The notes under the pieces were generated by a model, which was given only the letters and a program-made list of their open reading frames with translations, was not told the DNA's origin and did no database searches. The position numbers were made by a program, and so were the translations under genes. A DNA stretch of 64,000 bases from assembly GCF_023276405.1 (NCBI RefSeq), contig NZ_JALRMO010000001.1, positions 5,515,001 through 5,579,000 of the forward strand, in the 5' to 3' direction. This DNA comes from Paenibacillus hamazuiensis (GTDB taxonomy: Bacteria; Bacillota; Bacilli; Paenibacillales; NBRC-103111). Of the stretch, positions 59,453-64,000 are shown piece by piece. Each line of letters opens with the position of its first letter. Within the stretch, counting starts at the first letter, position 1.

Positions 59453-62400
59453 TTAATTGATAAATTGCATGAATTGCAGCATCCGTTTCAGCATAACCGC
59501 CGCTTGCGCGCGAGTGGCATCCGCTTTTGCCGAGAACAAGTTCTCATTGGTGCCTTGAATCACGCCTGCGGCCAAAGCCTGGGCAACCGCATCTCTCGAC
59601 CAGTCCGCAATGTCCGCGCGGTCTGCGAACTTGCCCAGCGCGGCTTGATCGGCAGCGACTTCTTTGCCGCCCGCCTTCATGGCTCTGGCGATCATCGCCG
59701 CCATCTGCTCTCTTGTTATGCCGGCATCCGGCCGGAACGTTCCGTCCTCGAAGCCGGAAACAAGACCCGCCTTGACGGCAGCGGCTGTCGAACCGGCAAA
59801 CCAGTCGGTGCGCTTGACATCTTTAAATTCGCCGGCGGCACCGTTCGCATCCGCAAGACCGAGCGCCCGAACGAGCAGTGCTGCAAATTCGGCCCGGGTA
59901 ATGCGGTCATCCGGCGAGAACAGCTTATCGCTTGTGCCGTTTACAATGAGCTTGCCCGCGAGCAGCTCGACTTCCGTTTTGGCCCAATGTCCCTGAAGGT
60001 CTTCGAACGTCTTTCCGGTACGGACAACCGTATAAATGCTGTTGTGCGGCGAACGTATCGTCGCTTCCGCTCCGTTCACGAGCGCAGGCACGAAGTGCAG
60101 CTGCCCGTTCGCGCCGAACCAGACCGCCGTCACCTTGTCGGGATCGTCCGCAGGCGTATGCAGGGTCAAAATACGATCCACATAAACCCCGCCAAAATCG
60201 GTCACCTCTTCGCCGCCCGCCGTCAGGCTGAACTGGGCGGGGGTTGCGAGCTGTACGGCTCCCGTAATGCGGGCCGCCGCTTCGATAGCTTCGCCGGCTT
60301 TGCCCGATACCCTGGAGATGGTCAAACTGACGGCTCCGTTTTTCGTCAAATTTTTAAGGAGCCCGACCGGCAATATATATGCCGTGCCGTCCGCTTTGAT
60401 CTGCAGCTTGGCCGCAAAGGCGCTTTCGGCAGACCCGCTCAGCGAGCTTGCAGGCAAATCTACCTGGACGACAGGATCCGTGCTCTTGATTTCCAAAGTG
60501 ATGACGGAGCTTCCTTGAACGGAAGACAGCACTTTGTTCAATTTATCCGCATCCACGGCAACTCTCGTTACCGCTCTGCCGTCAGCGGTCGTTTCCCGGG
60601 TTACCTTCGCATCGTCAGCCGGGTCAAGTATTACGTTGGCGGAGGAGGAAGTCCCGTTCCCGTTATTGCCGTTAATTCCGTTAGTTCCGGTATTTCCGGG
60701 GTTAGCCGGATTTCCACCCGTCGAGCTTGAGCTTCTGCCGGAGCCGCTATCCTCCGTCCTGGCTGAAGCCTGGTTGGAGTAGGCGCTCTCTCCGGCAGCA
60801 TTCACCGCGGTTACGACATAATAATACGTCGTATCCTTGGATAAACCCGTCACGGTGTAAATCGGACTCGTGACATTGGAGGCTATTTTCGCATACGGCC
60901 CGTTGTTGGCCCGGCTTTGGTACACGTTATAGGAAGCGGCGCCGGTCACTGCGCCCCAGTTTAAGCTTATTTGCCGGTTTCCTTTTACCGCCGTCAACCC
61001 GCTTGGGGATGCCGGAGCTTGCAGCGGCGCGGTCGGCGTCGCGCTCGCTTCAGCGGAATTCGCGCTTTCTCCCGCCTCATTCGCCGCTGTCACGACGTAG
61101 TAGTAGGTCGTGCCGTTTTTCACGCCCGTGTCCGTGTAGCCGTTAGCATTCAACTGACTCGCAATCACGGTATACGCTCCGCCGCTGGTCGTGCTTCTCT
61201 TCACGTTGTAGGACGCCGCTCCCGGTACTGCGTTCCAGCTCAAGCTCACCTCCGCGTTGCCGCCCGCAGCCTTCAACCCATCCGGTGCGGCCGGAGGCGT
61301 CTGCGTCGGGATCTCAGGCAGCGTGTTTTCCGCGCCCGCCTGCGTTTTGACGATACCCGGAACATCCGCCGTCGCATCCATCCTGGTGAACAGCGTCGGC
61401 GTCCAGCTAACCGGGCTCAGGCCTCCCTTGCTTTGCGTAATATTGACCTCGGTCCCATTCAGGATCGATCCCGCATCGGTAAATGTCGTTCCACCCAGCA
61501 CTTGAATGAGCGCTGCCGGAGAAGTGCCCTCATCCATTGCAAAATAGTTGTTTTCCGCGTAGACCTGCGACTCGTATCCGACACCGATTGTATACAGGAA
61601 CGGATAGCTCGGATCGTTCAACGTTCCTTCGTAGTAGTTGTTGTACACGTGCACCTGACCGTAACGCACGCGCGGCGCACGCTGGGATACGTTGCGGTAA
61701 TAGTTGTGATGGAACGTAATCCGCTCCTTGCCGCTGTCCGCCGAATAGCCGTCGCTTCCGCCGACGAGCGTCAGCTTGTCGTGATCGTGGAAGTAGTTGT
61801 ACGATACCGTAATCAAATCCGACGCATTCGTCATATCGAGCGCCCCGTCGTGCTGCTGGTACTGGCGTCCGAAATAGTTCACCCCGTAATCGTCCCGGTT
61901 GTCCCCGTCGCTGAACGTGTTGTGATCGATCCACACATGCGTGGCGCCCTTCACCGTAATGCTGTCAAAAGCGGAGTTCCAGTTGCCCGATTCTCCGTCG
62001 GTCGGGTCCCATTGCGGGAAGTAATCGAACGTGTCTTGGAACTCGATATTTCGGATGATGACGTTGTCCACGTTTTGAATCATCAGGTTGCCGCCGAGAA
62101 TTTTCGCGCCCGAACCCGGCAAGCCGACGATTGTCGTATTGGACCCGATATTAATTTTAATTCTATTGCCCTGATTCGCTTCCGAGTTGGCGCGTGCGGT
62201 TTCCAGCGGTCCCGAAGGTACCGATGCGGTGCCCCATACTTTCGGATCGTAAGCGGCCAGGTAAGCATTGAAATCGTATGCCGGGTCTTTGTAGTAATCG
62301 ATGCCGACCGGATTGTCGTTATCATCCACATTCATGTCGATCGTTCCTTTGATGTAGATGATTTTCGGCGTGGCGTTGGCGGCGTTCGTGCCGTTGTTGC

Positions 62401-64000
62401 CGCCGAGCGCCTGGATCAGCTCGCTGCGCTTCGTCACGGTATAAATATGTGCGGCATCCGCGGCGGAACCGCCCTTCGTTCCGGTAGTGAAGGATCCCCA
62501 GCCGTCGTTTGCGGCAAGCACCTGCTTGCCGATGTCCGAAGCGTCGGTATTGATCACATTGACCGTCAAAGGTACGGAAACGGAGTCGAAGTTAAATGCC
62601 AGCTTCGTCGTTCCTTCCGGCAGTCCGGCCAGGTAAGATTTTTTGAGCGACACCACATTTCCCGTGATGCTGTAATCCGACGAGCCCAGCGTATTCGCAC
62701 CGCTCGTGATGCTCTTGAACAATTGGCCGTTATTTTGCAGCATCACCTGTATTTCCGATTGGTTCGCCGCATTTTTATCAAAATTGGACGATGTCGTTGT
62801 AACCGCCGGTAAATAATTCATCTTCGGCATCATGACGGGAACCGTCGGATCCCATCCTTTAAACATTTGCGGAATCGTCAGGCTCGCTTCCTGGCCTGTC
62901 ATCATTGAAGCGATTTGCCGTGCCGACGGATTGGCCCCCGACCCGTAGCTGTTGTATTCTTTGTAGCTGTAACCTTTGCAATCGCCTGCGCACGCGGAAA
63001 TCCATCCGGCGCCAAGGAATTTTTTCGAATCGATCAGCGTGTTGATAAAGCGGACATTGGCATATTCCTTCCAAGGACGTCCCAAGTCATAGGTGCCTTG
63101 GGCGGACGTATCGTCGACGATTTGCGAATTCAGGAACACATACCCGATATCGTCTGCATTCTGCGCCCCCGCCGTAATGTGTCCTCCTGCGGAAGTGCCG
63201 CCGGAGGCATTGCTGACAAGCACCAGCTTCACATTGTCCATCACGACCGTCGGCGCTTCTCCGAAAATAAAATCGACGTCGCCCTGTATGATGCTGTTGC
63301 GGAAATAATGCCTGCCCTGCTTGGACGCGTTCAAACCGGTATACAACGTGTCCTGATACCCCGTCAGTTTGACCGATTCGAAAGCGGCCTTATCGCTTTT
63401 GAGCGACAAAGCGACCGCTTGCGCAACCGCGGAACGCGGACCGGCGCTGTTGGCAATCGTCAGATTGGCCGCCGTAAAATGATCGGCATTGACGGCGACC
63501 GTCTGGCTTGAAAACGTACTGCCGGTGTGACCGGGCTGGCCGACCGTCGACGACGTTCCGGCATAATCGCCGTAGACGATGGTGGTGACATCGATTCCCG
63601 CACCGATCAGGCTGACGTACGGGCTGCCTACGGTCAATTTCTCGGTGTAAGTTCCCGGCTTGATATAAATCACCGTTCTGGCCGTATTGTTCGTCGGGAC
63701 CGTATCCACGGCGCTTTGAATGGTGCTGAAAAGCGTCGTGCCGAAACCGTCTGCATGCGGATCCGCGTTTTGGTCCACGGTAAGCACTTTGGCCGGCAGC
63801 GCGGCGATTTCATCCGTCGGCGGGCTTTCCCCGCTTGCGTTCACCGCCGAGACCTTGTAATAATACGCAGTTCCGTTCGTTACGCTTTTATCCGTATAAG
63901 TCGCTTGACTGACTGTGGCGATCGGATCGTACGTTCCATCGCTTGCTGCAGCCCTGAGCACCTTATAAGCGGTCGCTCCATCCGCCGGGTTCCAGTAAAG
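59453..64000 (-). CDS. Pectinesterase / pectate lyase fusion with FN3 and SLH domains (N-terminus outside window)
   Basis: At least 1515 aa. The frame is open to the window edge, and the apparent start at 63961 is an internal GTG inside an FN3 domain (LYWNPADGATAYKVLRAAA). Order from the left edge: FN3; pectinesterase (GYQDTLYTGL, GDVDFIFGEAP, LGRPWKEYAN); an Ig-like linker; PL1-type pectate lyase (ATHVWIDHNTFSDGD, DLITVSYNYFHDHDK, QRAPRVRYG); two FN3 domains; an Asn/Gly linker and an unknown beta domain; and three SLH repeats. De-esterified pectin from the first enzyme is the substrate of the second, so fusion on the S-layer makes biochemical sense. All listed catalytic motifs are intact. 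Confidence 0.92.
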   Translation of the reverse strand, partial: LYWNPADGATAYKVLRAAASDGTYDPIATVSQATYTDKSVTNGTAYYYKVSAVNASGESPPTDEIAALPAKVLTVDQNADPHADGFGTTLFSTIQSAVDTVPTNNTARTVIYIKPGTYTEKLTVGSPYVSLIGAGIDVTTIVYGDYAGTSSTVGQPGHTGSTFSSQTVAVNADHFTAANLTIANSAGPRSAVAQAVALSLKSDKAAFESVKLTGYQDTLYTGLNASKQGRHYFRNSIIQGDVDFIFGEAPTVVMDNVKLVLVSNASGGTSAGGHITAGAQNADDIGYVFLNSQIVDDTSAQGTYDLGRPWKEYANVRFINTLIDSKKFLGAGWISACAGDCKGYSYKEYNSYGSGANPSARQIASMMTGQEASLTIPQMFKGWDPTVPVMMPKMNYLPAVTTTSSNFDKNAANQSEIQVMLQNNGQLFKSITSGANTLGSSDYSITGNVVSLKKSYLAGLPEGTTKLAFNFDSVSVPLTVNVINTDASDIGKQVLAANDGWGSFTTGTKGGSAADAAHIYTVTKRSELIQALGGNNGTNAANATPKIIYIKGTIDMNVDDNDNPVGIDYYKDPAYDFNAYLAAYDPKVWGTASVPSGPLETARANSEANQGNRIKINIGSNTTIVGLPGSGAKILGGNLMIQNVDNVIIRNIEFQDTFDYFPQWDPTDGESGNWNSAFDSITVKGATHVWIDHNTFSDGDNRDDYGVNYFGRQYQQHDGALDMTNASDLITVSYNYFHDHDKLTLVGGSDGYSADSGKERITFHHNYYRNVSQRAPRVRYGQVHVYNNYYEGTLNDPSYPFLYTIGVGYESQVYAENNYFAMDEGTSPAALIQVLGGTTFTDAGSILNGTEVNITQSKGGLSPVSWTPTLFTRMDATADVPGIVKTQAGAENTLPEIPTQTPPAAPDGLKAAGGNAEVSLSWNAVPGAASYNVKRSTTSGGAYTVIASQLNANGYTDTGVKNGTTYYYVVTAANEAGESANSAEASATPTAPLQAPASPSGLTAVKGNRQISLNWGAVTGAASYNVYQSRANNGPYAKIASNVTSPIYTVTGLSKDTTYYYVVTAVNAAGESAYSNQASARTEDSGSGRSSSSTGGNPANPGNTGTNGINGNNGNGTSSSANVILDPADDAKVTRETTADGRAVTRVAVDADKLNKVLSSVQGSSVITLEIKSTDPVVQVDLPASSLSGSAESAFAAKLQIKADGTAYILPVGLLKNLTKNGAVSLTISRVSGKAGEAIEAAARITGAVQLATPAQFSLTAGGEEVTDFGGVYVDRILTLHTPADDPDKVTAVWFGANGQLHFVPALVNGAEATIRSPHNSIYTVVRTGKTFEDLQGHWAKTEVELLAGKLIVNGTSDKLFSPDDRITRAEFAALLVRALGLADANGAAGEFKDVKRTDWFAGSTAAAVKAGLVSGFEDGTFRPDAGITREQMAAMIARAMKAGGKEVAADQAALGKFADRADIADWSRDAVAQALAAGVIQGTNENLFSAKADATRAQAAVMLKRMLQFMQFIN

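Noticed and set aside
1-64000. Search for tRNA, rRNA, riboswitch or T-box elements
   Set aside because: No cloverleaf, conserved riboswitch core or T-box sequence was recognised by eye. A covariance-model search would be needed to exclude them.

Overview
The window looks like the chromosome of a spore-forming, moderately GC-rich member of the Paenibacillaceae (Paenibacillus or a close relative). Supporting signs are the perR/ygzB/ygxA neighbourhood known from Bacillus, gatCAB, Gram-positive ribosome binding sites with frequent TTG/GTG starts, spore-type genes (a SleB-like cortex hydrolase, a CotS-like kinase, a GH18 hydrolase of the spore-germination type), several S-layer-homology (SLH) proteins and pectin-degrading exoenzymes. 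No rRNA, tRNA, CRISPR array, prophage or intact insertion sequence was recognised.

Layout. 1-3.6 kb: ygxA (cut by the window edge), ygzB, a GH18 hydrolase and perR. 3.6-6.6 kb: an ECF sigma / anti-sigma / TM2-like membrane protein / DUF4097 operon. 6.7-9 kb: an unknown 565-aa protein and a GNAT acetyltransferase. 9-12.4 kb: gatCAB. 12.4-19 kb: small unknown proteins, a secreted repeat-module protein, an amidohydrolase, an orphan SpoOB-type sensor kinase and an ankyrin-repeat lipoprotein. 19-21.3 kb: ahpCF behind two PerR boxes. 21.4-26.1 kb: a CotS-like kinase and fixABCX followed by a coupled 47-aa ORF. 26.2-44.2 kb: an envelope region with an OmpR-type two-component system, a BIG2-repeat protein, a PepSY-type membrane protein, a galU remnant, an HlyD/MacB-type exporter operon ending in a large secreted protein, a SleB-like hydrolase, a methyltransferase, an Rrf2 regulator, a small winged-helix-like protein, a VanZ protein and an SLH protein. 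44.3-45.6 kb: Rrf2 regulator and nitroreductase. 45.8-50.5 kb: a giant lectin/FN3/SLH surface protein. 50.7-55 kb: a SARP-type response regulator and a hybrid kinase with two kinase modules. 55-59.3 kb: mqnD-mqnB (futalosine menaquinone pathway), a repeat-filled intergenic region, an M24 peptidase and an MBL hydrolase. 59.4 kb to the end: a pectinesterase/pectate lyase/SLH fusion cut by the window edge.

The most notable signal is a candidate regulon. Upstream of at least six transcription units (the secreted module protein at 13.9 kb, the two-component operon itself, the BIG2 protein, the PepSY protein, the exporter operon, and the divergent VanZ and SLH genes) there are arrays of three to six TTCAGC-like hexamers repeated every 11 bp. 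In most of them the last hexamer lies exactly 9 nt before a -10 hexamer, with no -35 box. This is the architecture of an OmpR/PhoP-family activator. The local regulator at 27544-28221 is the obvious candidate, and it would control itself and an envelope programme whose targets include two secreted proteins sharing the same unnamed helical module. The link between the regulator and the arrays is inference; the arrays and their spacing are read directly from the sequence.
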